Shown: positions 34,108 to 41,596 of the stretch, piece after piece | Layout: each line of letters starts with the position of its first letter | Position numbering within the stretch: the first letter of the stretch is position 1 | DNA from: Candidatus Saccharimonadota bacterium | GTDB taxonomy: Bacteria > Patescibacteriota > Saccharimonadia > Saccharimonadales > Saccharimonadaceae | Direction: 5' to 3' | Assembly (NCBI GenBank): GCA_017433245.1 | Contig: JAFRHO010000014.1 | Span: 1-64,000 of the forward strand | DNA length: 64,000 nt | Position numbers and translations under genes: made by a program | Notes under the pieces: generated by a model | Seen by the model: the letters and a program-made list of their open reading frames with translations, nothing else | What the model was told of the DNA's origin: nothing | Databases searched by the model: none

Positions 34108-35020
34108 GATTTATCCCTTTTTGCTTAGCGCTCTCCCCAGGCGCCACCAGCGCATCAAATGACCGCGGCCTAGGCACTCTAAACACTCGCCTATCACCCC
34201 CAGGTAAGGTAATTTCAAGTTCGCCCGCATGCAAATACAACCTCTCTTTATCACCCTTACCGTACACCCTATCACCCACAATCGGATGGCCCAAATACTG
34301 CATATGCACCCTCAGTTGATGTGTCCGCCCAGTAATTGGACGCAGCTCCACCAAGGAATAATCCCCATTCGTCTTTAGTAACCGATAAAAAGTTTCCGAC
34401 TCTTTACCGTTCGGGTCTATCCGAAAGGTCGTTGGTCGCTTCAAATCTCGCATCATCGGTAATTGGATACGCGCCTGCTCCAGCTTTGGTTGCCCCTCAA
34501 CCACCGCATAGTACGTCTTATGCACCGTCCGCCGCTGGAATTGCCGTTTCAGGAAATGCAATGTATCTTCATTTTTCGCCAAAATCATCACCCCAGACGT
34601 GTCCCGATCCAACCGATGCGCCACCATGCCAAAATCCGCCAAAGTCCGCTCCGGACAATACTCACCCTTCGCCTCTGATAGCAAGCCAGCAGGTTTATTC
34701 ACTACCATCACGTTATCGTCTTCGTAAATCACCTCCGGCCTCACATCGGCATTTTTGAGTTCTTCTGGCACGACCAACTCGATCTTCACTCCACGCGTTA
34801 GTTTCGCGTTCGGCTTCACCACTTTTTCGCCATTCACTGTTACGAAACCACTCTCGATAAATTTCTGTAAAGTCGACCGATTATAGCTCCGATAGATTTC
34901 TCGCATCAGTACATCTAGCCGCACCTTCTCTTCCGGCTGCTCTTCCTCTGGCAAAACGGTATCACCATTAATCACCCGCGACATCTCTGGCTTACTAAAC
35001 TTTTTACCCGTCCGAATCAT
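34097..35020 (-). CDS. RluA-family pseudouridine synthase with S4 domain
   Basis: The 307-residue protein has an S4 RNA-binding domain (~27-85: LDVLMREIYRSYNRSTLQKF and GFVTVNGEKVVKPN) and the catalytic domain with YEDDNVMVVNKPAGLLSE (~97) and the catalytic Asp in AHRLDRDTSGVMILAK (~134). ITGRTHQLRVHMQYLGHPIVGD (~228, given here as ITGRTHQLRVHM and GHPIVGD) is the third motif. It isomerises uridine in rRNA or tRNA; the RluD/RluC subtype cannot be fixed. Its start overlaps the trpS stop by 4 nt. Confidence 0.92.
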   Translation of the reverse strand: MIRTGKKFSKPEMSRVINGDTVLPEEEQPEEKVRLDVLMREIYRSYNRSTLQKFIESGFVTVNGEKVVKPNAKLTRGVKIELVVPEELKNADVRPEVIYEDDNVMVVNKPAGLLSEAKGEYCPERTLADFGMVAHRLDRDTSGVMILAKNEDTLHFLKRQFQRRTVHKTYYAVVEGQPKLEQARIQLPMMRDLKRPTTFRIDPNGKESETFYRLLKTNGDYSLVELRPITGRTHQLRVHMQYLGHPIVGDRVYGKGDKERLYLHAGELEITLPGGDRRVFRVPRPRSFDALVAPGESAKQKGINHVF

Positions 35021-36027
35021 CGAAGTCCGACCGCTTTCTGCACCTCTAATAGTTTCTCATTGGCTACTTTATTGGCATATTGTTCACCCGCCTCAAATAG
35101 CCACAGTACTTCATCATCCGAAATCTCTTTCAACTTCGCCTGGAAATCCGCCAACATCGTTGCCACCGACTCCGCCACCTGTTTCTTAAGTTCGCCATAA
35201 CGCGTCTCGCCTGCCCATTTCTCTACTACCTTGTCTAACGGCGTACCGGTCGAAAGCGCCTCAATCACGAGCAGATTAGAAATCCCCGGCTGCGCCCACA
35301 TATCATATTTCACCATCCCCACCGAATCAGTCGTCGCGCTCATAATTTTCTTCTTGGCTCGTTCCGGTGTGTCAGTTAGCATAATTTTCGAATTCTCTGC
35401 CGGAGTAGATTTACTCATCTTCTTCTCGGGATTCAACAAATCACGAATCCTCACCCCGTTATCAAGCCCCATAAACTCAACCTGTTCCTTCGTGGTCACC
35501 GGAACCGTAAATACTTCACCATATTTATTATTGAACCGCTGAGCCAAGTTTCGCGCCAGTTCGAGATGTTGGAATTGATCTTCCCCCACTGGCACATATT
35601 CCGCCGAATACAATAAAATGTCCGCCGCCATCAGCACAGGATAGTCGAAAATCCCTACATTCACCGTCGTGCGGCCTTCACCCTTCTCCTTATACTGCGT
35701 CATGCGGTTAAGTTCACCCATCGTAGCGGTACAATTCAAAATCCAACATAGTTCCGAATGCGCTGGCACGTGTGACTGTCGATAAATATGCACATTATCA
35801 TTTGGCTTCAGTCCTGCCGCGAGATAATATTTCACATTCCGAATAATATTCTCTTGCATTTTACCGTCAACTTCACTAATGATAGAATGAAGGTCCGGAA
35901 TGAAAAAATTGACCTGATAATCCTTGCTGTGCTGGTTCGCAAGGTTCGCCATATGCGTCAACACCCCAAGATAATGCCCAATATGTAAATCGCTGTTAGC
36001 CCGAAGGCCTGTTAATATTGTCTTCAT
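35017..36027 (-). CDS. trpS: Tryptophanyl-tRNA synthetase
   Basis: The 336-residue class I synthetase has the HIGH-type motif DLHIGHYLG (~15), MAADILLYSAEYVPVGEDQ (~132) and the KMSKS loop KKMSKSTP (~202). It charges tRNA-Trp, whose gene is at 9520. It heads the trpS-rluA-holB-TPR operon. An extended -10 TGC-TAAAAT (36034-36039) sits 6 nt before the ATG, predicting a leaderless mRNA. Confidence 0.96.
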   Translation of the reverse strand: MKTILTGLRANSDLHIGHYLGVLTHMANLANQHSKDYQVNFFIPDLHSIISEVDGKMQENIIRNVKYYLAAGLKPNDNVHIYRQSHVPAHSELCWILNCTATMGELNRMTQYKEKGEGRTTVNVGIFDYPVLMAADILLYSAEYVPVGEDQFQHLELARNLAQRFNNKYGEVFTVPVTTKEQVEFMGLDNGVRIRDLLNPEKKMSKSTPAENSKIMLTDTPERAKKKIMSATTDSVGMVKYDMWAQPGISNLLVIEALSTGTPLDKVVEKWAGETRYGELKKQVAESVATMLADFQAKLKEISDDEVLWLFEAGEQYANKVANEKLLEVQKAVGLR

Positions 36028-36033
36028 ACTTCC

Positions 36034-36039
36034 ATTTTA
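36034..36039 (-). promoter_or_regulatory. Extended -10 box of the trpS operon
   Basis: TGC-TAAAAT lies 6 nt upstream of the trpS ATG, with no Shine-Dalgarno between. A plus-strand TAAAAT just upstream of tRNA-Ala(GGC) diverges from it. Confidence 0.65.
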
Positions 36040-36081
36040 GCATATTTCATGGTAAAATAAAATCACGGGGGAACACCGAAT

Positions 36082-36157
36082 GGGGTGTTAGCTCATTTGG
36101 TAGAGCGCTTCCATGGCATGGAAGAGGTGAGGAGTTCGAGCCTCCTACACTCCACCA
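36082..36157 (+). tRNA. tRNA-Ala (anticodon GGC)
   Basis: GGGGTGT pairs with ACACTCC (one G-T pair), discriminator A, CCA encoded. The anticodon stem CTTCC/GGAAG closes loop ATGGCAT with anticodon GGC. Confidence 0.94.
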
Positions 36158-36164
36158 TAGAAAT
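36141..36164 (+). repeat. Direct repeat, copy A (3' end of tRNA-Ala)
   Basis: CCTCCTACACTCCACCATAG plus AAAT. The copy at 36327-36350 matches 20 of 24 positions, and all four differences are transitions. The two copies bracket the 162-bp structured segment. Confidence 0.6.
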
Positions 36165-36193
36165 AACCCGACCGTTTGGTCGGGTTATTTCTA
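36162..36193 (+). terminator. Intrinsic terminator of tRNA-Ala(GGC)
   Basis: AATAACCCGACC-gttt-GGTCGGGTTATT forms a 12-bp stem with a short T-rich tail (TTCTATTG). It begins 5 nt after the tRNA CCA. Confidence 0.85.
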
Positions 36194-36206
36194 TTGTTGG
36201 GATATA

Positions 36207-36333
36207 TGGAGGGACGAACTCCGCAGGAGTTCGGACGCGGTAGGAGTCAAGCAGAAATCTAAAGCTTGCTTTAGATTTCTCGAGACGACGCCCCGCGTAG
36301 TGGTTTTGCGCTAGCAAAACCACTGGCCTCCCA
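36207..36333. other. Cloverleaf-like inverted-repeat structure beside tRNA-Ala
   Basis: TGGAGGG (36207-36213) can pair with CCTCCCA (36327-36333) and encloses three arms: GAACTCC-gca-GGAGTTC; ACGCGG...CCGCGT enclosing the 13-bp hairpin AGAAATCTAAAGC/GCTTTAGATTTCT; and GTGGTTTTGC-gcta-GCAAAACCAC. It is followed by a degenerate copy of the tRNA-Ala 3' end. No ORF is convincing here. It may be a small non-autonomous element, a processed RNA, or the terminator region of the minus-strand surface gene. Confidence 0.55.
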
Positions 36334-36350
36334 CACTCTACTATAAAAAT
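36327..36350 (+). repeat. Direct repeat, copy B (degenerate tRNA-Ala 3' end)
   Basis: CCTCCCACACTCTACTATAA plus AAAT, 20/24 identical to 36141-36164. The pattern of a tRNA 3' end repeated downstream resembles attachment-site scars left by elements that integrate into tRNA genes. Confidence 0.55.
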
Positions 36351-36381
36351 CAAAAAGAGAAACTACAAACCGACCGCAAAA

Positions 36382-38310
36382 CTAAGACCCTGACAGAGCC
36401 ATGCAGCGGATAGTCCTCCCGCCGTGCTTGTGGGGGGTACCCGACCCTGGGGTGACGTTCGTACCGCGGAAGGACAGGTCGTAAGCGTAGTTGGCCATGT
36501 TGGCCGTAGACGACCAATAGTAGCCGCCGAAGCCACGATTGCTAAGCGAGGCGCCCTCCACGAGGCCGGAATGGACAAAGTTATTAGGCCAGGTACGAAT
36601 AAGAGCATCTACTGGACCCGCTTCAGCTGAACCATCGTAAATTGGCTTTGTACTACTCGTATAATTGGCCGGATTGATGCCACCATTTAAGGCATCTACT
36701 ACAAGGTTCCAGAAGTCATTATCATCATTAGATTCTATTCTAGCCTTATTGCCACCTTTTGGTAGTCTCCAATTGGTTGGGCATAAATCGCCTGCGGTAC
36801 TATTGTTATTAGTGCTGAGTCCATAAGTACCACGTCCTGCGGTAGCCGAGTACCAGTTATAGTAATTGCCATATGTATAGAGATTAGCACTAGTAGACAT
36901 CGTAGCATCAGAAGCGTAAGATACACGATTTACAGTATTATCAGTACGAAGTCTAGATTGGTCATAGCAAGCAGCAGATTGAGAGGTGCACCAACCATCC
37001 GGAGAGCTGGTTTCATTATAGACTACTGATGAGGTTGCAGAGAGAGTATTATAGGTCTGCGTATCAGTGTAATTATGCTTCAACGTCACATCGGTACCAT
37101 CATTTAGTGGATTATTAGTATTAAGAGTAGTAAGTTGTGCTGTATTATCTAGCCTTAAGTTTTCTATCATCCAGCACTTGTTATCTGCGAGTTTCGCGAT
37201 GGCGTAGGTCTGATTATCACGTTCGTCTGTGAGAGCAGAGACACTAGCGAGAGTTCTAGTCCCACTCGTTGAGGCAGCCGTGACGGCATTACAAGCGGCT
37301 GTGGTGTCACTAGTATTCTGGAAAGAACCAGCCGATGGTACCCAGACCGCATAGAGTGAAAGACCTGGATTAGAACCTGTATACTGACCGGCTGCAAAAG
37401 AAATGGTTTCATTCGGGCCATAAAAGTTAGCGCTAACATTAGTTGCATAGTCAAAGGCATCACTCCAACCAGCGAAGCCGTAACCAGAACGACTAAAATT
37501 AGAAGCGAAAAGTTTAGCTGTCGTAGCCAAATCACTGATAGTTTGGCACCCCATTGTTCCATCAGCCATAGCAGTGTTTGCATAATAACAAATTTTGCCA
37601 GGAGAAGTGCCTTGCGGTTGTGCTGGCACTTCGTTGTATGGATGCACCAGAGTATACTTCACCTTCCCTTCATAAGTATCCGCCGCCTGACTAGCCGAAA
37701 CGTATGCCTGATAAGTAGTTTCCAACTTACCACCTAGCACTGTATCTGTAACCGAAGAACCAGAATTAGCATGATACTGTGCTACTTTAGTATAAGTATC
37801 TGGAACTAAATGCCAAGAATCAAAACTGTTTTGGATAGACATATTGGCAGGAATATATGATATGGTTCCATCGGTTATCTTATCTATTTTCATTGCCCAT
37901 GAGGAAGTGGTATCCCCACTGGTATATAATCCAGTACTAATTGTATTGTTGTTGTCTGTAGCGCCTACTAGTTTAGTATGATTAGTATCAGTATAAGAAT
38001 CTCCTGTAAAACCAACAGCATAAATCGAGAATCCATTATAATCATTACAAAATGCAGTAAGTGTAGTTTTGCCGATACCATTCACATAATCACTGCCGCT
38101 TTGACCAGAATACTCAGCATTATGAAGTGTCGCTACGTGCGAGTCCATCCCTACACCAGCCAAAGTACAAGACTCTTCTACAGTAACATTGACCTGATCG
38201 ATAACGGTGTCGTTATCAGCCAATACTGAACTAGCCACCAACATTACACCACAAAAACAAGATATTATTAACAAGAAGATAGCCACAAGATTATAATTAC
38301 CTCTCTCCAT
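36382..38310 (-). CDS. FISUMP-domain surface protein
   Basis: The 642-residue secreted protein has a signal peptide (~8-32) and an N-terminal module (~34-230) with CTLAGVG, NGIGKTTLTAFCNDYNGFS and TNHTKLVGATDNNN that matches the truncated gene at 1-329. A Flg_new/InlB-like repeat follows (SRSGYGFAGWSDAF, LSLYAVWVPSAG). A single FISUMP domain (~345-642) contains ALTDERDNQTYAIAKLADNK, CWMIENLRLD, CPTNWRLPKGGNKA, SNRGFGGYYWSST and a final RCMALSGS. It has no C-terminal anchor. A TATGAT -10 box and a purine-rich GAGAGGG leader precede the ATG. Confidence 0.88.
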   Translation of the reverse strand: MERGNYNLVAIFLLIISCFCGVMLVASSVLADNDTVIDQVNVTVEESCTLAGVGMDSHVATLHNAEYSGQSGSDYVNGIGKTTLTAFCNDYNGFSIYAVGFTGDSYTDTNHTKLVGATDNNNTISTGLYTSGDTTSSWAMKIDKITDGTISYIPANMSIQNSFDSWHLVPDTYTKVAQYHANSGSSVTDTVLGGKLETTYQAYVSASQAADTYEGKVKYTLVHPYNEVPAQPQGTSPGKICYYANTAMADGTMGCQTISDLATTAKLFASNFSRSGYGFAGWSDAFDYATNVSANFYGPNETISFAAGQYTGSNPGLSLYAVWVPSAGSFQNTSDTTAACNAVTAASTSGTRTLASVSALTDERDNQTYAIAKLADNKCWMIENLRLDNTAQLTTLNTNNPLNDGTDVTLKHNYTDTQTYNTLSATSSVVYNETSSPDGWCTSQSAACYDQSRLRTDNTVNRVSYASDATMSTSANLYTYGNYYNWYSATAGRGTYGLSTNNNSTAGDLCPTNWRLPKGGNKARIESNDDNDFWNLVVDALNGGINPANYTSSTKPIYDGSAEAGPVDALIRTWPNNFVHSGLVEGASLSNRGFGGYYWSSTANMANYAYDLSFRGTNVTPGSGTPHKHGGRTIRCMALSGS

Positions 38311-38419
38311 TTAACACCCTCTCACGTTACTAATTCAATCATATCACGTCACTAAAATAAAAACAAGCAGTTTCAAACTGCAATTTTACAACAATAAAAA
38401 CCCACCTAAAGAATTAATC

Positions 38420-39052
38420 TTACACCCTATTTGCAAATAACACCCATCGATAAGGCGTATCACCATACCCAGAACAAGTTTCAAGAGCCAAGTCATAGGC
38501 ATCTAGCGCTTTGGCGATATCCTTCATCGCATAAACCTGGCCCGTACTAGTATCTTGCAAATCATTTGCCGAAATCTTCAGCATCTCACGCTTCCACACA
38601 ATCTGATATCTAGACGTAACACCATTTTCAGTTATAGTGATGATATCTCCAACATTTTTATAAGACAAACTGAGAAGTAGATTCGAAGAATTATGCCCAT
38701 AAACCATTTTTTTGTATTTATAAATATGTGAATAACTCAAATTATACGCCAAAGCATTGTATTCTGAAGCCGACGCTACCTGATAAGTCACAGTATAATT
38801 CTCAACAACAGGAACCACAGGCTTAGTAGAGTTTACAGTATTAACAGCAGTTTCATACGAGCCAGTCATCGGCGCCGCAGGCATTCCTGACGATACCGGC
38901 TCCGGTTCAGGCTCTGGCAAAGGTACCGTTTCTACAATCTTCGCCGGGTTCAACGCCGTCACCGCCACCTCATCAGAAGCAGCCAAATCAAACGGACAAC
39001 CCGCTATAGCGAATAACGCCAAGAACAGTAACAAAAACAGTTTCCTCGCCAT
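38420..39052 (-). CDS. Secreted sortase-like protein
   Basis: The 210-residue protein has a signal peptide with a possible lipobox (LALFAIAGC, Cys ~19) and a Pro/Glu-rich linker (VPLPEPEPEPVSSG, ~44-57). The C-terminal domain has the sortase order: YGHNSSNLLLSL (His ~118), VGDIITITENGVTSRYQIV, and ALETCSGYGDTPYRWVLFANR (Cys ~193, Arg ~203). I infer a divergent sortase or inactive sortase-fold protein. A consensus promoter TTGACA, 17 nt, TATAAT (39085-39113) and an AGAGGAG site precede the ATG. It is close to the FISUMP gene, a possible client. Confidence 0.7.
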   Translation of the reverse strand: MARKLFLLLFLALFAIAGCPFDLAASDEVAVTALNPAKIVETVPLPEPEPEPVSSGMPAAPMTGSYETAVNTVNSTKPVVPVVENYTVTYQVASASEYNALAYNLSYSHIYKYKKMVYGHNSSNLLLSLSYKNVGDIITITENGVTSRYQIVWKREMLKISANDLQDTSTGQVYAMKDIAKALDAYDLALETCSGYGDTPYRWVLFANRV

Positions 39053-39084
39053 TATAACTCCTCTATTAATGACCTTATGCTTTA

Positions 39085-39113
39085 ATTATAGCACAAAGAT
39101 GCAGAAATGTCAA
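39085..39113 (-). promoter_or_regulatory. Consensus promoter of the sortase-like gene
   Basis: TTGACA (39108-39113), 17 nt ending in TGTGC, TATAAT (39085-39090). Both hexamers are perfect. Same layout as the promoters at 44810 and 60885. Confidence 0.85.
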
Positions 39114-39166
39114 TAAAAACATAATCGTCTTATCTGTAAAACCAACATTATTTCCAAATAATATGC

Positions 39167-39172
39167 TATAAT
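39167..39172 (+). promoter_or_regulatory. Extended -10 (TGC-TATAAT) of the HD-domain gene
   Basis: ATGCTATAAT is followed by a ~43-nt leader containing AGGAGGGAG and the ribosome site GGAGG before the ATG at 39216. Confidence 0.7.
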
Positions 39173-39215
39173 AGAGGCAATAGGAGGGAGTACATTTAGA
39201 ATTTGGAGGTGTTTT

Positions 39216-40055
39216 ATGGATATTCTTGAGATATATGAACAGATTATGCACAACGAAGCAATACTAAGAGCAATAAAAACCGACGATCCCTGCAATCGTT
39301 TTTTACCATTAGAACGTCCTGCCATGATGCGTGATATCACTTTACGAATCATGGAAATCGCTAGAAGTAGCACGGTTTTAAGAAGCGGTAACATCACTAG
39401 TAAACTGACAAAAAACAGCATAGCATTCGAATCTGATGCTGCTCATACTAATCTGGTACAAGCTCTGGTAAAATGCGCTCTTGATTCCCGTTACGGCTGG
39501 GGGGTGTCTCCACCTAACTACGACCGCACCGAGATCCATGAGGCTATCATGATACACGATTTACCAGAGAACGAGACCGGCGACATCCCAGACAATCGCA
39601 ATCGCGATGAAGTCGAGAAAAACAAAATTGAACAAGCCTATCTCGACAAGTTTCTAGCCAAATATAGTTTAGCGCACCATACTCACTGTTGGAATATCAA
39701 GAAACTCCTGCGAGAAATGCAGGACAAATCCAGCATCGAAGGACGTATTCTGTATACTGCAGACAAAGTCGCCGCCATCATCATGATGCTTTGTTACGAC
39801 AAAATGGGTCTAAACCCACGCGTCAGCCCGACTGATGATACTCTTGCAAAAGTCAATCAAATCGAAATTGACCTCTGTCACAGAGAACCCGGTGGCAAAA
39901 TTCTCTTGAGCGAACTTTGGACTGTCGATTTTCTTTACGGACGCGAGATTGTCCAATATGATGACACGGGTTTCTTTTTGTCCATTCTCGTTATGATGAC
40001 ACTACTCGTCCACGGTAAGTGGTACGACTGGCGCGAAGCACAGTATTTGCAGTAA
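39216..40055 (+). CDS. HD-domain hydrolase (YfbR/5'-deoxynucleotidase-like)
   Basis: The 279-residue protein has DAAHTNLVQALV (~75, first His), IHEAIMIHDLPENETGDIP (~107; HD with the E-x-x-TGD motif of YfbR/HDDC2 5'-nucleotidases) and YTADKVAAIIMM (~182, distal Asp). This is the classic HD metal site. YfbR-type enzymes dephosphorylate dNMPs. It is encoded directly before thyA, folA and glyA but has its own promoter and terminator. A role in dUMP or dNMP balance is inferred. The ~100-residue C-terminal extension is unusual for the family. Confidence 0.78.
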   Translation: MDILEIYEQIMHNEAILRAIKTDDPCNRFLPLERPAMMRDITLRIMEIARSSTVLRSGNITSKLTKNSIAFESDAAHTNLVQALVKCALDSRYGWGVSPPNYDRTEIHEAIMIHDLPENETGDIPDNRNRDEVEKNKIEQAYLDKFLAKYSLAHHTHCWNIKKLLREMQDKSSIEGRILYTADKVAAIIMMLCYDKMGLNPRVSPTDDTLAKVNQIEIDLCHREPGGKILLSELWTVDFLYGREIVQYDDTGFFLSILVMMTLLVHGKWYDWREAQYLQ

Positions 40056-40082
40056 GAAACACTCCCTCCAAAATAAATTTAA

Positions 40083-40112
40083 GGCCTCGTTTGTATTGAC
40101 GGGGCTTTTTTA
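40083..40112 (+). terminator. Intrinsic terminator after the HD gene
   Basis: GCCTCGT-ttgtattg-ACGGGGC (one G-T pair) followed by TTTTTT. It separates the HD gene from the thyA operon, whose -10 TGC-TATAAT starts 4 nt later at 40116. Confidence 0.8.
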
Positions 40113-40115
40113 TGC

Positions 40116-40136
40116 TATAATTTTATGAAAAGGAGG
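40116..40136 (+). promoter_or_regulatory. Promoter -10 and ribosome site of thyA
   Basis: TGC-TATAAT (40116-40121) is followed by a short leader with AAAGGAGG (40129-40136) just ahead of the ATG at 40140. The strong Shine-Dalgarno decides for this start over the ATG at 40125. Confidence 0.8.
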
Positions 40137-40139
40137 ACA

Positions 40140-41105
40140 ATGTCACAATTCGACGACCAATATATTGAGCTCTGCCGACGTATTCTAGACCACGGCGAGA
40201 AAATCACCAACTACAAACGCACCGACCGCCGCAGTAAAGCCGTCGCCTCTAGCATTCCTGACCATACCGCTCAGGCCAAATCTTCCGCTCGCACTATCCG
40301 ACTCCCCCATCAAGTCCTCCAGTTCGACCTAGAGCAAGAATTTCCTATCCTAGTCAGTAAGAAAGTCGGTTGGAAAACCGCTATCCTTGAAATCCTCTGG
40401 ATCTATCAGGTAGCTTCTAACGACGTCCGCTGGCTTCAGGAACGTGGCATCAAAATCTGGAACGAATGGGAAATCTCCGAATCCGGCGAATACCAAGGCC
40501 GTAATATTAACAAAATCTTCACTAAAAACCATCCCGATGAACCCAAAACTGACTTTGCTCACACTATTGGCACTGCCTACGGCTGGATTGTCAATCGCTA
40601 CCACCTCATTGATAACCTCATCGAAACCCTCAGAGAGAACCCCGGCAACCGACGCATGGTCCTCTCCCTCTGGCAAAATGAATGGCTCGAAACCGCTGCC
40701 CTTCCATCCTGTGTCTGGAACACACAATGGAATCTTATCGATGGGCACCTTAATCTCTTAGTCACCTCCCGTTCTTCCGATGTCCCTCTCGGGCTACCAT
40801 TTAATGTGGTTCAATATGCTGCACTTTGTTATTTGATCGCCCACGTTATAGGCGTCAGGCCCGGTCAACTCACTTTTATCACTAACGACGCCCATATCTA
40901 CGAAAACCAGATTGACGGCATTCGTGAACAAATTTCCCGCTACGATAAAGCCATCAAGGATGGTACCCTACCACCTGCACCCAAACTATGGCTAAATCCC
41001 GAGATTAACAGCTTCCGCAAATTCGACAATTCTCGCGAATTAAAAGATATTAAGCTAGAATACTATGAAAATCTTGGTGTCATCAAGATGCCAGTTACGG
41101 AGTAG
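40140..41105 (+). CDS. thyA: Thymidylate synthase
   Basis: The 321-residue enzyme (start MSQFDDQYIELCRRI) has LQFDLEQEFPILVSKKVGWK, GTAYGWIVNRY, RRMVLSLWQNE and the catalytic Cys in LPSCVWNTQWNLIDG (~188). SSDVPLGLPFNVVQYAALC then binds dUMP. The residue after the catalytic Cys is Val rather than the His of E. coli-type ThyA, and the whole LPSCVWNTQW segment resembles the divergent LPPCTYETxW class. It methylates dUMP to dTMP with 5,10-methylene-THF. It is followed by folA after 2 nt and by glyA, closing the folate cycle. Confidence 0.95.
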   Translation: MSQFDDQYIELCRRILDHGEKITNYKRTDRRSKAVASSIPDHTAQAKSSARTIRLPHQVLQFDLEQEFPILVSKKVGWKTAILEILWIYQVASNDVRWLQERGIKIWNEWEISESGEYQGRNINKIFTKNHPDEPKTDFAHTIGTAYGWIVNRYHLIDNLIETLRENPGNRRMVLSLWQNEWLETAALPSCVWNTQWNLIDGHLNLLVTSRSSDVPLGLPFNVVQYAALCYLIAHVIGVRPGQLTFITNDAHIYENQIDGIREQISRYDKAIKDGTLPPAPKLWLNPEINSFRKFDNSRELKDIKLEYYENLGVIKMPVTE

Positions 41106-41107
41106 AT

Positions 41108-41581
41108 ATGTTTACATTAATTTCATGTATAGGCAAAAATAGAGAAATTGGCCGCGGCAAACAACTTGTCTTCAATATCAAAGAAGACATGAAATGGTTC
41201 CGCGAAACTACCACTGGCCACCCAGTTGTCATGGGCTATAATACCTGGAATTCCTTACCGGGAAAACTTAAAAATCGCGAAAATCTCGTCGTTTCGTATA
41301 AAGATGTCCCCGAAGCAGACCGAACCATCAAAGATCTTGACGAATTCATCAAGTGTCATAAAGATATCGAAGAAGAGATTTTCATAATCGGTGGCGGAAT
41401 GATATACACCGCTTTTCTACCCTACGCCAAACGCCTCTTTCTCACCGAAGTCGACGCTACCGCTGACGATGCTACCGTTTTCTTCCCTAAGTTTGATAAA
41501 TCTAAATACTCCCGCAAAGTAATTAAGAAAGGAAAGGACCATGATCTAACTTTCACTATCGTCCAGTATACCAAAAAATAA
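41108..41581 (+). CDS. folA: Dihydrofolate reductase
   Basis: The 157-residue protein begins MFTLISCIGKNREIGRGKQL, with VFNIKEDMKWFRETTTGHPVVMGYNTW (quoted in parts: KEDMKWFRETT and VVMGYNTWNSLPG) and FIIGGGMIYTAFLPYAKRLFLTEV, matching DHFR throughout. It regenerates tetrahydrofolate after the ThyA reaction. The Asp/Glu of the folate site is the Asp in KEDMKWF. It starts 2 nt after the thyA stop. Confidence 0.94.
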   Translation: MFTLISCIGKNREIGRGKQLVFNIKEDMKWFRETTTGHPVVMGYNTWNSLPGKLKNRENLVVSYKDVPEADRTIKDLDEFIKCHKDIEEEIFIIGGGMIYTAFLPYAKRLFLTEVDATADDATVFFPKFDKSKYSRKVIKKGKDHDLTFTIVQYTKK

Positions 41582-41596
41582 TCTTAAAGGAGTATT

